DNA of 64,000 bases from contig JARYHS010008074.1 in the NCBI GenBank assembly GCA_031002005.1, forward strand, positions 272,739,930-272,803,929. Direction: 5' to 3'. A model generated the notes under the pieces. The model was not told where the DNA came from. It did no database searches and saw only the letters and a program-made list of their open reading frames with translations. Of the stretch, positions 43,801 to 53,491 are shown one piece after another (positions within the stretch are counted from its first letter, which is position 1; the number at the start of each line of letters is the position of its first letter). Source of the DNA: Vandiemenella viatica. Lineage: Eukaryota; Arthropoda; Insecta; Orthoptera; Morabidae. The position numbers and the translations under genes are program-made.

Positions 43801-46800
43801 TCCTCCCTTCAACTTTGGTAAGTGTTGGGTGTATTTTACCTTTATTTTCCATGTAAATTAAGCCATTTTTAGGCAGCGATATGAAACCACATCAGAAATA
43901 TATGTGAGGAATGTAAGTGGTTTTCAAGTAGGCAACATGGGTTGAGGCAAGGATATTCATGCGAATCTCAGTTGGTGGGATATATGCAAGATATTTCAGA
44001 TGAAATGGACAAGGGAGGCCAAATTGATAGTGTAGCACTAGGTCTGTCAAAGGCGTTTGACAGATGGAGCCATAAAATGGCAGTAAGAAAGTGGAGTGGA
44101 TGAGAAAATGATTTGCTGGGCAGAGGAATTTTTAAAAGGTAGGAAACAGAAAGTTAGGGTAAGAAATGCAGTATCAAAAGAAGAGGAAGTAAAAATGGGA
44201 GTGACACAGGGTAGCGTATTGGGACCATTATTATTCATTATTCTAATGAATAATTGTGTTGATTGTTTACTACCTGAAATTAGATTATTTGCAGATGACA
44301 TAATGCTATAATAAAGGATCAAAAAGATAGGGGACTGTAAACAGTTGCAGGGTGATCTGGACAGGATATCTAGTTGGGTTGGTAAACATGGGATGAAGAT
44401 AAATGCAAAGAAGAGTCAGCTTATTAGATACACAAATAAAAAACAAAAGGTTAATTATGAATATAAGGTGGGGAAAGAATTGCTTGCTGAAGACTTGAAT
44501 TATAAATATCTTGGCATTGCATTTGATAACAAGCTTAACTGGGCAGAACACATTGGACAGGTGGTAGGAAAGGTTTCAAAATTCTGCACTTGTTGGAGAG
44601 AGTGGTGAGGGTATGTACGAGAGAAGTAAAGGAATTGGGTTACAAAACTTTGGTCAGACCATTGCTCGAATATGGTAGTGTAGCATGGGATCCACATTTT
44701 GTGTATCAAATATAGGAGTTGTAGAGGGTGTAAAAAAGGGTTGCTAGATTTGTTTCTGGAAATTATCACAGAATGCAATCAGTAACAGATATGATAAAGG
44801 AGCTGGAATGGGATTCATTGACAGGAGGAGGATTAAGAGGGTTATGGGAGTGTACAAGGCATATACTGGTGTTGAGGCATGGAAAGATGTTGGTGTAGGT
44901 ATGAAAAGTAGTGTATAGAAGGGAAAAGAGGTAAGGGTATCAGGGATTGGAATAAGTTACCAAGGGAAATGATGAATGATTTACTGAAAACATTGAAATA
45001 ATTTAAAGTAAAAATTTGTAGAGGGCAAATGTAGGTGGGCACAGGAAAGGGGGAAGATCAGTGTGAAGAGAAATTGCCACCAGAGCATGTGCTCCATTGC
45101 AATTAAATTAAATGTGTTGTTCAACAACTTTTTAAAGAACTTATTAATTTCATTCCATTTAGTTCTTTATCTGACCTTGCAATGTGACAAATTAAGAGCC
45201 CTTAGTTGTGGAAAGCCAGAAAGTAGACAGTAGTCATGCATGTGGAGGGGTGTACATTCCTGGAGACTTAGCTCTTGCAGGTTAGGAAATGCCCGTACAG
45301 CCATTTTTAGGAAGCGACTGGTATCTCCTAGACGACATCTGTGCAGAGCCAACCGCCGCAAAGCAACACATCCACGGCGTAGCCAAACCTGGATATAAAA
45401 AGCAAGAGTAACAATTTACTTATTTAAATGCTGCAATAATAGCATTTAAAGAATTCACTATAAATAAAACTGTAAGAAATATATCCCATATTTTATATAT
45501 TTACTTAGGGTTTAATTGTTTTCCAGATTTAATGAGAAGAATCAGATTAAGAGGATAACTATACCACCCATGCTTCTATTACTTTGCTTCAAACAATTCC
45601 TCTGTTACCATTTATATGAAGCATCCACATGTATTTCGTTTTATCATTTCACTGGGATAACAGTACTTCAGTCGTAAATAGTAATACTGTTATCTAAATA
45701 TCAATTTTATTCATAAGAAAGCACTAGTTTTACTGTGAATTAGATCAAACTACTGATATAAGATGATCAGATATGATGAAACAAATTTTATTTTTGAGAT
45801 ACATTGTGGCTAAAATATTTGCAATTACATATTTCTAAGCTTAGAAAACTCTTTAAAAATGACTGCAGATTCTCCAGCATTTCCTTTCTTATTTTAGGAG
45901 ACTCTTTCTTGGTCTAGACACTTTGTAAGCTAGAAAAATTGGAAATTACATTATACACTTTGTTCAGTGTCTTACAATGTCTAATATAAATTCATGCATA
46001 ATGTGAAGTAAAAAAGTTTAATACCACCAACAAAGGGAATGATGACATGGATATGCACTTGTTAAGAACATACAATTTTTAATTTTGATTCAGCATATGA
46101 CCCATGCCATTCGCTGATGTGATTGCAGCACTGTGATGGTGTCTGGCACCTAACAAGGAATTAACTGGTTTGAGTCTTGGTAGTGGAAGAAATATTCATC
46201 ATCAGAACTTGGTCGACTGGTAGGAGAAGTGGTGGAGCACAATTTCTAATCACCAGATTGTGCATCAAAGCCCAAACCTGACCCATTGCATATAAAGTGA
46301 GGGCATACAATACTTCGATGGTGATTTGTTTGGTCAGATGAGAGTGTATAACTCAACAGATCTATAGACCTAAATTAGATGGAACTGTGTTTCATCCTCT
46401 AACTTCTTTCATTTCTCACCCTTAACTGAATGCATAATTCATCACAGTCATTCACACTTACAGTAACACTTATGAACAGTCACATTGGGGATTACAACAG
46501 AAAACCATCTCAGGACCCCAGTCACACCAGGACATCCCAATGTAGGGGAAACTCCAGCCTTAGTGAACTCCTATGGTACGGCACATACTTTGCCTCTGTT
46601 GAAGCATTTCCCTAAAAACCTACTTTTATATTTCATTATTTTTTTAAATCGTTCTACTCCTTTGAGGGCAAATTCACCAACCACCTAGCTCTGCCCTTTG
46701 TGCATTTTATTTTAAATTCTTTCAGTGTTAAAGATAAACCAACTTGAAATATTTGCAACTGTGGTCCCTAGAAAGCGTAATTTTGATTCATTTTGAGAAT

Positions 46801-47822
46801 GTTAAATCCTCTCTATGCATATATTCAAAAACCACGAGGACATACAGGTTCTACAAGAGACTAACATTCATAATTTCACAGATCTCAATGATAGAGGCCC
46901 CATCCCTGGGAATTATCTAGTAAATGGTATTAACCAACCTCAATATGCTGTTGTTGCTTTAAAGAAATAACATACTGGATACATCCACTAGCTTATTCCT
47001 AAATTGAATTCTTGCTCGCTGATATCACTCAAAACTTCATGCAAAGTCAATACTTGTGACTTGTGGCTTATGTTGGATAAAAAACAGTTTAAATTGTAAA
47101 TTACATCCTAGTACATGACTCTTATCCAACCATAAACGTATCTTCCATCTGCAGAATTGGAACAGACCACCAGTATGGTATAACTGTTAAACTAAACCAC
47201 TATTGTGAATGGTTTTTAATTCCTTGGTGATTCCCTTTTTCAATACATGGGTCCAAGTACTGCGCTCACCAAGCTCATCTTTTTCCAGAGATTATTTCTG
47301 AGCATTATGAGACATTCATTGCAGTCCTAAAGATTAGGATCAAGCCTGTTGGAAACAGATGCTTCTATAGTATTTCTAGAAGTCACTTTGTAATCTGCTG
47401 AAATTCTGGATTTCGGCACTACCATTTATTTTAAATTTCTGCTGACCTGTCATCATTGTCATAATTACCATTTTTTTTAAAAAAAATTCTCTCTACGTGA
47501 TTTTCTTGAAAATTGTAATCTGTGGAGGGACAACGACCATAGCCTTACTGCGGAATCACATGATTTACTCAATTCCCTGTTGACTGCAACTGGTGCATCA
47601 TTATTTTCTTCAGTTAACTGATTCATCTCGATCTTAAAACAGTAATGACAAAATAAAAAAAAAAACAAGTTTTTTTTTCCAAAGTTGCAAATTAGAAAAC
47701 CATACTTTTTTGTTACAAAAATTGTTTTTGCTTATGTCTTTATTACTGAGTGATAATCAACTGAGATTGTGTGTCTTAATTGAGCAGAGAGGAATATGAA
47801 GGTGTTGAGATGTTCATGTTTC

Positions 47823-47854
<32 letters not shown>

Positions 47855-50158
47855 AGAGAGATCTGTAGATACTGTTTTGAAATTTTCAGATTTTGTCAGA
47901 GATCATTCTGGGTAAAAGTGGGATGTAAAAAAGTTGGGGAATAACATGCTTAATGGCTGAAAAATCCTTCAGGATCTCCCAGCCAATTGAATTTTAACTC
48001 AATCTATTTGACGATTTTTCAATATTCTCAAAACATCGTTTTTGACCTTTTAATGTTCTCCAGCTCCTAGGGATGATTTAAGATCAAACTTCTAATTTTT
48101 GCCTATCCAGGAGAAAAATATCAAACAAATCTGTGTAATACTTTTTGTTTAATGTTTTCTTATGTCTCAAACAAAATAAGGCTGTGAATTTTCTCTCTCT
48201 TCCTTCGAAGATGTTTTTGGCAGATCTTGAGTACTCAGGGAATATAAAGATCTTAGTTATGAAGAAATGCAACATGGGGACAGCTAACAAAAACAAGCCA
48301 CTAAATTTCTCCTGGTCAATATGCACTGTATTTTAGAAATTTTAATTTTCTTAATCCTATTACAGGTTACACAGAAAAAAAGATGAGAATGGCTGATGGC
48401 TATGTGAATGGCCGGTACTTCGCTTTCATGCTAAGTGTAAGAGGACCTTCAAGTTGGTCAGTAGGATATCATCGTTCAATCCTGACCTGCACTTTACAAC
48501 AAAAAATCCCAACACTGACGATAGGTTGGTTGTCCAATGATCTGTTTTTCAAAACTTTCCAGCCAACACAGATTCCTTCAAAGTATTACATTGCTGAGGG
48601 TTGTGGAGACAGCAGCAAATACCAATATACCTACTGGCTACAGGAACCAAGGAACCGTAAGTGTATTAAACTGCTTAAGGAATTCACACAGAATGGAGAA
48701 CACACTTATGTGACAAGATTACTGCAGTCCCTTAACCAAGCTCTATCAGGATAAGATTGAGAACCTGGACTTTACCCACTGTTCTTGGTGCTGACTCTGT
48801 CCAGGAAGGAATGAGAGGGAGCGTGTTCCGTAACATCATATCCAATCACTTACTGAGAACCTATAAGGTTCCTAGCAATAGAGAAGTCACTCTCTGTTTG
48901 AAATATGAACTTCAGGGTGTAAAGCAATCAATTCAGCTGAATCCAGAATAATTGAGTCCCTTTACCTTGTCGGAATTGGAAGCTGTGCTTAAATACCACT
49001 TCATAAAGGCATTGGATAATAAGAATACGATGGTATTAAGCCACAATTTCCCAACAATACAGGCCCATCACAAAGAAATGGCTGCTTGGCCTTATTAATA
49101 AATTACTGCAGGTTTCAAAACTGCCAACAGCTCACACAACTGTGAACTTATAAAACACCTAAGAGACTTTGGTTCTTGCTTAACAGGTTCTGTATGGAAC
49201 AGACGAAGGTAAGAACTGTAGAGGAAGACAGAGATTAGAATATATGAAGCAGATAATTGAGGGTGTGTGTTGTAAGGGATATGTAGAAATGAAGATGTTA
49301 GCACAAGATAGGAAAGGTTGGAGGATTGTATCAAGCCAGTCTAAAGACTGATGACAACAACAACAACAAAAAAAGGGATATGGAGTGTGCAACATAGCAG
49401 CCCATAAGTGGGAGATCAATGAAGATATGCTGTGTGTTTGTGGAAATACTCAGAACATTAACCACAGTGTAATGCTATGCCCAAACAGAAGTCTACCGGG
49501 TGGCCTGATCAACCTGCACCAAGCTGGACCAATCACATGAAGATGACTTGAATCTCATCATCTAAAGAATTGACAGCTATATTTTCTGTATGTTTTATAT
49601 AAAATATAAACTCTAAACTGGCATGAAATAATATTAATAATGTTAAGAATCATGATCAATATTACTTATTGTTTTTTATGACAAATACATTGGGGTGTTT
49701 TGTGCATGAGAATGTAAAAACAGGATTTTTTAATTAGAAACAAAATTTGCTCTGAAAATGGAAGTGAATCAAAAGCAAATTGACCCAATCCATGGTTAGC
49801 CATTACTAAAAAATTTGATCAGTTCTTTGCAGACTCTACTTAACTTTTTAAAACAATGCTGAGTAATGACACTGACTGCTGAATTTCTGAAAAATAATTC
49901 CATGATTATTACCTCTCCAAGGATTCGGCCAACGTCATCCCTGGCATGTACACAGATGGTAGGGCTGGGTGCTGGTGCTACAGCTGGCCAATCAGCTGAG
50001 TCATGGTAACAAAGTCCACCACCACTCTGTCGCCACACTGCCACCTCCAGGCAGAGCTGTTGCCAGCGTATGCATACTCTTGATGCTGCTCCCAGCAATT
50101 CATGCACAGGCAACATTGATAGAATCTCCAGTAGCATTTCATCTGGGAGGAAGTCCAT
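34572..50158 (-). CDS. F-box/leucine-rich-repeat protein gene (four visible exons)
   Basis: Likely a substrate receptor of an SCF ubiquitin ligase: the F-box binds Skp1 and the LRRs bind the target. Join 50158-49913, 45388-45176, 35234-35035 and 34805-34572 on the minus strand. Each junction has GT/AG sites, and phases run 0, 0, 2, with the last donor also phase 2. The visible part is about 297 residues: F-box near residues 2-40, then cysteine-type LRRs (L..L.L..C..LTD.GL pattern). The C-terminus is missing; more exons must lie left of 34572, but I could not find them. I cannot say which FBXL subfamily it is. Introns are 4.5 kb, 9.9 kb and 229 bp, the large ones full of transposons. The start codon is uncertain because an upstream exon is possible. 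Confidence 0.85.
34810..35030. other. Short intron between exons C and D
   Basis: An AT-rich intron of about 229 bp (34806-35034) without repeats, unlike the two other introns. Confidence 0.75.
35035..35234 (-). CDS. FBXL exon C (LRRs)
   Basis: 200 bp. The acceptor TTTCTCTCATTTAAAG ends at 35235; the donor AAAG|GTCAGT starts at 35034. It enters in phase 0 and leaves in phase 2, matching its neighbours. It encodes LLLRELRLDWTDSLRDEDVL and LKILTLGGRMITDAGYSSIG. Confidence 0.85.
35240..36290. other. Intron sequence, AT-rich, nothing recognised
   Basis: First kilobase of the 9.9-kb intron between exons B and C. No repeat or gene was identified. Confidence 0.35.
36300..38251 (+). pseudogene. CR1/Jockey-group LINE (copy 2), in the FBXL intron
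   Basis: Same family as copies 1 and 3, on the opposite strand to the host gene. Recognisable pieces: KLMERL-equivalent near 36820, YIQDILDEMDEGVQIDMVER with AFHRVSHKM (36940-37040), and after an insertion EVKTIGVDEEVIFWIEEFLK and MGVPQGSILGPLLF (37390-37560). The FADD region is destroyed (a frameshift turns it into CFQMM at 37600). The thumb continues ELGYKTVVRTLLEYRGSVWD (37925-37985). The 3' end GGGAAACTGCCACCAAAG (about 38218) matches the other copies. Many stops are present. Confidence 0.85.
37048..37375 (-). mobile_element. Poly-A retroinsertion (328 bp) with 13-bp TSD in LINE copy 2
   Basis: ATAAAATGATGCT at 37035-37047 is repeated at 37376-37388. The insert begins with a T run, so it is a minus-strand poly-A-tailed retrosequence. 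Its body is about four diverged ~65-bp units containing TTTTCATTTTACAGGATAAC and AATATAACAATAATAAT. No Pol III boxes were seen. Confidence 0.85.
38290..38955 (-). pseudogene. LINE ORF1-type protein with SGNH/GDSL esterase-like domain (fragment)
   Basis: Two overlapping minus-strand frames. The upstream one (38955-38629) is polar and ends NKRVLLLGHTYGRGADLLL, where relatives have a GDS(H)GRG nucleophile block; here Ser is lost. The downstream one (38641-38294) reads YHITSFFKPSITLGQVIEDI, FTKDDRIVIVRGARSSIDRN and VELVQILSYHDWPQLNHAVR, the GxxxS/N and HD blocks of an SGNH hydrolase fold. Such esterase-like ORF1 proteins occur in CR1-group LINEs. A frame change near 38635 and the loss of the catalytic Ser point to a pseudogene. 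No ORF2 follows on this strand. Confidence 0.6.
38960..39985. other. Intron sequence, AT-rich, nothing recognised
   Basis: No open frame with a domain, and no tandem or inverted repeat of note. Confidence 0.35.
40608..40640 (-). ncRNA. Hammerhead core, left arm, GAAA mutated
   Basis: On the minus strand CTGATGA (40636-40630), then stem II GACAGC/GCTGTC, then AAAAC in place of GAAAC. One invariant base is lost, so it is predicted inactive. Confidence 0.75.
41045..41320 (-). pseudogene. Penelope-type GIY-YIG protein, C-terminal tail
   Basis: The minus strand reads KSSIAKHAFDEEHRIQFDKT, AVLARPSSFWDSVISEALEI, RLNDNNINRDGGLFLSKAWK and PIISDLRRER to a stop at about 41055. The same segment is seen in the 18.7-21 kb Penelope element (SALAEH...INRNSGLFLSEAW). 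The RT and the GIY-YIG core that should precede it are absent; a gag-like sequence is joined instead near 41310. Confidence 0.8.
41303..42060 (-). pseudogene. Jockey-type ORF1/gag fragment inside the Penelope chimera
   Basis: Two minus-strand frames: 42060-41644 (from the Met near 41800, MDHTTDTIRKPQPPQM...) and 41599-41303 (IPPIVVQCPNTYKELYQMVK, SFQAKSASEDKVKLTLSNTE). The second has the pre-zinc-knuckle pattern (PPIVV..p..Y..L...VK...F..K....D.VKL) of Jockey/X-element gag proteins. The expected zinc knuckles do not follow; the sequence passes directly into the Penelope tail. There is one frame break near 41640. Confidence 0.6.
42162..42193 (+). ncRNA. Hammerhead ribozyme core, right arm, intact
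   Basis: CTGATGA at 42162-42168, stem II GACAGC (42170-42175) with GCTGTC (42183-42188), loop AGAGTCA, then GAAAC at 42189-42193. It lies on the strand opposite to the element's coding sequence. Confidence 0.85.
43536..43850. mobile_element. ~315-bp uncharacterised insertion in LINE copy 3
   Basis: The LINE RT reads LTSV then breaks, and resumes near 43855-43870 (GTAAATTAA and ACCACATCAGAAATATATGT as in the other copies). The inserted segment is T-rich with no gene; a duplication is not clear (at most GGT), so the exact ends are uncertain. Confidence 0.6.
45176..45388 (-). CDS. FBXL exon B (LRRs)
   Basis: 213 bp, 71 codons, phase 0 at both ends. The acceptor CTTTTTATATCCAG ends at 45389; the donor AAG|GTCAGA starts at 45175. 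It encodes VWLRRGCVALRRLALHRCRL, FPNLQELSLQECTPLHMHDY and LSGFPQLRALNLSHCK. Only 64 bp separates it from the tail of LINE copy 3. Confidence 0.87.
45400..48380. other. Intron sequence between exons A and B, mostly unassigned
   Basis: AT-rich with short chance frames. It contains a (GA)n-flanked A run of about 29 at 47823-47851, probably a retroelement tail whose body I could not identify. Confidence 0.35.
48383..48754 (+). other. Unidentified 123-codon open frame
   Basis: Open plus-strand frame of balanced composition (MRMADGYVNGRYFAFML...) followed closely by another at 48757-48951. I recognise no domain. Its position directly before LINE RT fragments (48960 onward) suggests LINE coding sequence, but that is inference. 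Confidence 0.25.
48960..49296 (+). pseudogene. LINE reverse transcriptase and ORF2-end fragments
   Basis: PFTLSELEAVLKYHFIKALD near 48960 fits the PFT..EL..AL......KA.G.D start of LINE RTs. At 49190-49340 a different part follows: GRQRLEYMKQIIEGV and LAQDRKGWRIVSSQS, the end of a LINE ORF2, with an (AAC)n tail near 49353-49369. These look like two pieces, both broken. Confidence 0.6.
49297..49707 (+). repeat. Direct repeat, left copy (411 bp), beside the F-box exon
   Basis: Nearly identical to 50369-50778, with about a dozen differences by eye. It spans a junction between a LINE ORF2 end with (AAC)n tail and a second LINE C-terminal piece (LCVCGNTQNINHSVMLCPN, GGLINLHQAG). Because the junction itself is shared, the two copies arose by segmental duplication. 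Confidence 0.9.
49913..50158 (-). CDS. FBXL exon A (F-box)
   Basis: From the candidate ATG at 50158 to donor GAG|GTAATA at 49912: 82 codons, phase 0 out. The F-box begins at once: MDFLPDEMLLEILSMLP, then VHELLGAASRVCIRWQQLCL, with the conserved Leu-Pro, the CxxW-type Trp and flanking hydrophobics. The frame stays open a further 10 codons upstream, and a weak acceptor (TTACCAACAG, about 50169) lies there, so this may be an internal exon with the true start further right. Confidence 0.82.
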
Positions 50159-50289
50159 AGGAAAAGTTTCCTGTTGGTAACCAAGCAATTTTTAGGGTGT
50201 CTGAATGCAAATACTCTAATCAACTGTTATCTCATATAGTGTTCATTGCCCTCAATTATGTTGGTAAAAAATTCTAGAATTAAAAAAAT

Positions 50290-50365
50290 GTTTGCTTTAT
50301 ATATTATCCAACAGTAGGACAAAAATGTTAGCTTTATATATTATCCAACAGTAAGACAAAAATGC
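50290..50365 (+). repeat. Two tandem ~38-bp units
   Basis: GCTTTATATATTATCCAACA followed by GTA(G/A)GACAAAAATG occurs twice in a row directly before the right 410-bp repeat. Confidence 0.8.
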
Positions 50366-50368
50366 CAG

Positions 50369-50778
50369 GTTAGCACAAGATAGGAAAGGTTGGAGGATTG
50401 TATCAAGCCAGTCAAAAGACTGATGACAACAACAACAAAAAAAAAGGGATATGGAGTGTGCAACATAGCAGCCCATAAGTGGGAGATCAATGAAGATATA
50501 CTGTGTGTTTGTGGAAATACTCAGAACACTAACTGCAGTGTAATGCTATGCCCAAACTGAAGTCTACCGGGTGGCCTGATCAGCCTGCACCAAGCTGGAC
50601 CAATCACATGTAGATGACTTGAATCTCATCATCTAAAGAATTGACAGCTATATTTTCTGTATGTTTTACATAAAATATAAACTCTAAACTGGCATGAAAT
50701 AATGTTAATAATGTTAATAATCATGATCAATATTACTTATTGTTTTTTATGACAAATACATTGGTGTGTTTTATGCAT
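50369..50778 (+). repeat. Direct repeat, right copy (410 bp), beside the F-box exon
   Basis: Partner of 49297-49707. The two are separated by 661 bp of single-copy sequence that holds FBXL exon A. Confidence 0.9.
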
Positions 50779-51450
50779 TTATTATCAAAGTTGCAGCCCA
50801 GTGACGATTTACCCACTCATCCGCTCAGGGAAAAAGCACTCTCTTCTGAGGAGCAGCACAGCTCGTATCATGTACCTGTCACCAGGTGTTGGCAAGAGCC
50901 AGGGCACTGGTGAGCATGGTGGCAACCATTTGAACCAATTTGCCGAGTTGACCATGAGAGAGAACATTTTTAATTTAATTTAATAGTTGTTTAGACAGTA
51001 TTGTCATTGATTACAATGAAAATTCTTTTGTTTTGTGAATATGTTCCTCATATCATACATTAAATCTCATAACATTATCAGTGTTCAAATGATGGTGACA
51101 CCCTTCCCTCTTGTCACATATAAATTTAAGTGTTCTTGATACAAATAACTGCCAACGTGACCTTGAGTACTACCCAAAGATCAGTGACCTTAATAATATG
51201 ACAGCCAAAACTTGTTGAAGTAAAATCTGTCGTTCGCTATATGAAGAATAAAGGGTATCTGAAAAATTCATCTTAATCAGTAATGGACTTCGAGCGACAC
51301 CTGTATTACCTACGTCACGCGCCACCTGGCGATGCAAGTCGTCTCGACGATGTGAGTATGCACGTCATTCCTAAGAGAATATAAAAACTACGTTAGCTCA
51401 TACCTAACACTATCTACTGCGTGGTAAGTGTAGGTGTGATTCGTAAAGAA
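50779..51450. other. Unassigned sequence upstream of the F-box exon
   Basis: The open frame 50801-50983 has no domain. A TATAAAAAC motif occurs at about 51381 on the plus strand. Confidence 0.3.
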
Positions 51451-51454
51451 CCGC

Positions 51455-51605
51455 ACACAAGCAAATCGAGCAGCTCGATCTCGCGCAAATCCTAGTCCGC
51501 CCTCCGTCGCCCTTCACCCGCCCGACGCGCTGCCAGCGCTTTTGCGGCCGCGGCTCACAGCCTGTCTCAGGTGTCTCACCCGTTCCTAGTCGAGCTAGTA
51601 AACAA
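51455..51605. promoter_or_regulatory. CpG-rich island, candidate promoter
   Basis: About 150 bp with roughly 20 CpG dinucleotides (for example GCTTTTGCGGCCGCGG) in an otherwise AT-rich, CpG-poor region. It lies 1.3 kb upstream of the F-box exon and directly before a plus-strand hAT remnant, so it could be the FBXL promoter or the 5' end of the hAT. Confidence 0.4.
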
Positions 51606-51649
51606 AGCATGTGCTTTAAGAGCACGCTGCGCTTGATGTTACAGTGTTT

Positions 51650-52526
51650 ATTTCTAAAAATTATTAGTTTCGATAGATCAATTCGTCCTTCGACATCGTA
51701 ACCTGAAGAACCCTTCGCTAGTAGCTCTTCTCAGCTTAGTAGATACAGCTCAGCAAATCCAACCAGAAGATGTTATTTCTGCAAATTCAGTTGAACAGAA
51801 GAAAAGGCACAATTTTCAGAGTGGCAGACTATAATTTCATGGCTGCTAGAATTATGAAGATACCGTATAGATAAAGGGTTTGCCAAACATGTAGTAAAGA
51901 TACCATGTCTTGTGGCATTTCTGCGCCGAAAACATCAAGAGGAGATCAGTACATTGAGGCACTCACTCAAGGTGGTTTTCCTATAGGCCCTATGAAATAA
52001 AGCTTTTTAAAAAATGAAAATTCTGAAGATCACTGTTGTTGCACAAAGCCAATTTAGATCACGGCGTCAATGTACACTGAATGCTATCAAAAAGTAAATT
52101 ATAGAGATATGAAAACAAATAGTTTTTTAGTGACTGGAGGCCTAGCCATAAGGGATCACTAGGACGAATATTGCATTCGATGTTGAAACTGTGAGCACTG
52201 TATATTTTCGAGTTAAACACGTGGCAACACTAACGAAGCTTGTACAATTTTGAGTGACGAAATACAGCATAAAATAATAAAAGTAGTGGAAAATGCTGTC
52301 TGCTATTCAGTTTTGGTTGATAGAACTACCGATATTTCCAGTAAAGAACAAGTCCTTTCGTTACGTGGACACAAAGTGCTATATACGCGAAACTTTTATC
52401 GGCCTCTATGAAACGGTATCAACAATATCCGACAAAATTTGTTTGACATTTTTAATGACTACAGTATTAAGAAGATTCGACATAAATATAAAGATGTGTA
52501 GGGGTCTATATGCAGATGGTGTTACT
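51650..52526 (+). pseudogene. hAT transposase remnant (ZMYM1-like), first part
   Basis: Plus-strand pieces: a cysteine-poor N-terminal region to about 52200, then LSDEIQHKIIKVVENAVCYS and VLVDRTTDISSKEQ near 52250-52350. The family pattern is SPEIQNEII...YSVLVDET.DISHKEQ; the first catalytic Asp region is present, with Glu changed to Arg. It ends with the start of the DG(A).. block (ADGVT), where a 10.5-kb insertion cuts it. It continues at 63066. Stops and shifts are numerous. Confidence 0.75.
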
Positions 52527-52579
52527 CAAGGGCGTAGCCAGGATTTTGTTTAGGGGGGGGGGCAGGCAAGAGAAAACTG

Positions 52580-53021
52580 ATAATATGCATGCTACAAAAA
52601 CGTTTATTAATGTAATACATATATATTCTATTATTACATAATTAATTATATTATTATATTTTAATTAATTATAATTTAATTAATTACTATATATAATTAC
52701 ACCAATAATAATTTTCGAGCTACTTCATCTGCAATTTTATCACAATTTTCTTGTAAAAGTTTTCTGTGTACACCAAGCATGCACAGACAGTTCAGATGGA
52801 TCTCTAGAATATTTCCATCTTATTTTACTCTTTCATGAGGTCTAGTTATCGAAGATTTTCCATTGTCATACCCTTGTCCTTCCATAGTTTAGGAATATTC
52901 CATAGTGCTACTTCATAATCAAATAATTTTAAGATGTAGCATTGGTAGAAACTTCGTGATTTTTTTAAATCAACCAATGTCTAACTTAAACTTTAGCTGG
53001 GATGTAGCTAGGGACTGCAAT
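52580..53021. other. AT-rich interior of the composite, unassigned
   Basis: Near-pure A/T at 52617-52700, and no gene. Some minus-strand frames could be degraded transposase, but nothing is recognisable. Confidence 0.3.
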
Positions 53022-53435
53022 CAGGGGCGTAGCTACTATGGGGCTAGGCGGTGCAGTGCACCGGGGCCCTCACGCTCAGGGGGCCCCCAAGAATACCTCA
53101 AGGGGCCCCTAAGCGCACCTCTAGGGGCCCTCAAGTGCAGTTTCGAGGGTCCACGAGCCTTCACGGCAAAGTGGCGACCTTTTTTTTTTTTTTAGCTCTA
53201 CCGTCGTATAAGGGGCCTCTGCTGAGAACACAGGAGCCCCTCACTAAGGGCCCTCGCTGCTTAGGGGGGGGGCCCAACCACTGCTCAGGGGCCCCTAAAC
53301 AAAAATTCAAGGGTCCCCATCCTCAGTTCAGGAGGCCCACCAGCACACAAAGCAAAAAAAAGGTCGGCCGTCTGGCCTGAGGGCCCAAACTAAATTTTTT
53401 GCACCGGGGCCCTTATTGACCTAGCTACGCCACTG
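53022..53435. mobile_element. GC-rich hAT MITE, 414 bp, 8-bp TSD ACTGCAAT
   Basis: ACTGCAAT at 53014-53021 and 53436-53443. The ends are CAGGGGCGTAGCTA and, reversed, CAGTGGCGTAGCTAGG. The interior repeats GGGGCCCT-like blocks and has a T run (about 53180). Related sequence, including GAGCTAAAAAAAAAGGTCGC, reappears reversed at 63861-64000. Confidence 0.92.
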
Positions 53436-53491
53436 ACTGCAATCCAGCAATGTGGGACCCCTCATCATTTGGCAGTCTGACGGATCCAGCA

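Larger units (their letters stand above)
39990..45112 (+). pseudogene. CR1/Jockey-group LINE, near full-length ORF2 (copy 3), interrupted
   Basis: The most complete copy. The endonuclease starts at about 40255 (VIRVLMVNCRSIMNKVIEFA, GVESWLKEDV, then after a stop VYRRDRGAIGGGVFILV) and is cut at 40556 by a 1.7-kb insertion. It resumes at 42292 (LAAYCSGRMTDEDEAL, GGDLNWPGLNW, and SDHEAVLLDIS with the catalytic SDH). A linker follows (42780-43058), then RT from 43330 (YLEILFKLSLDTCCLPQDWK), a second insertion at 43536-43850, and RT again (MGVTQGSVLGPLLF, FADDIML at 44285-44310). The thumb and 3' UTR (GAGAAATTGCCACC) run to an (ATTAA)n tail ending at 45112. Several stops and shifts are present. 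Confidence 0.9.
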
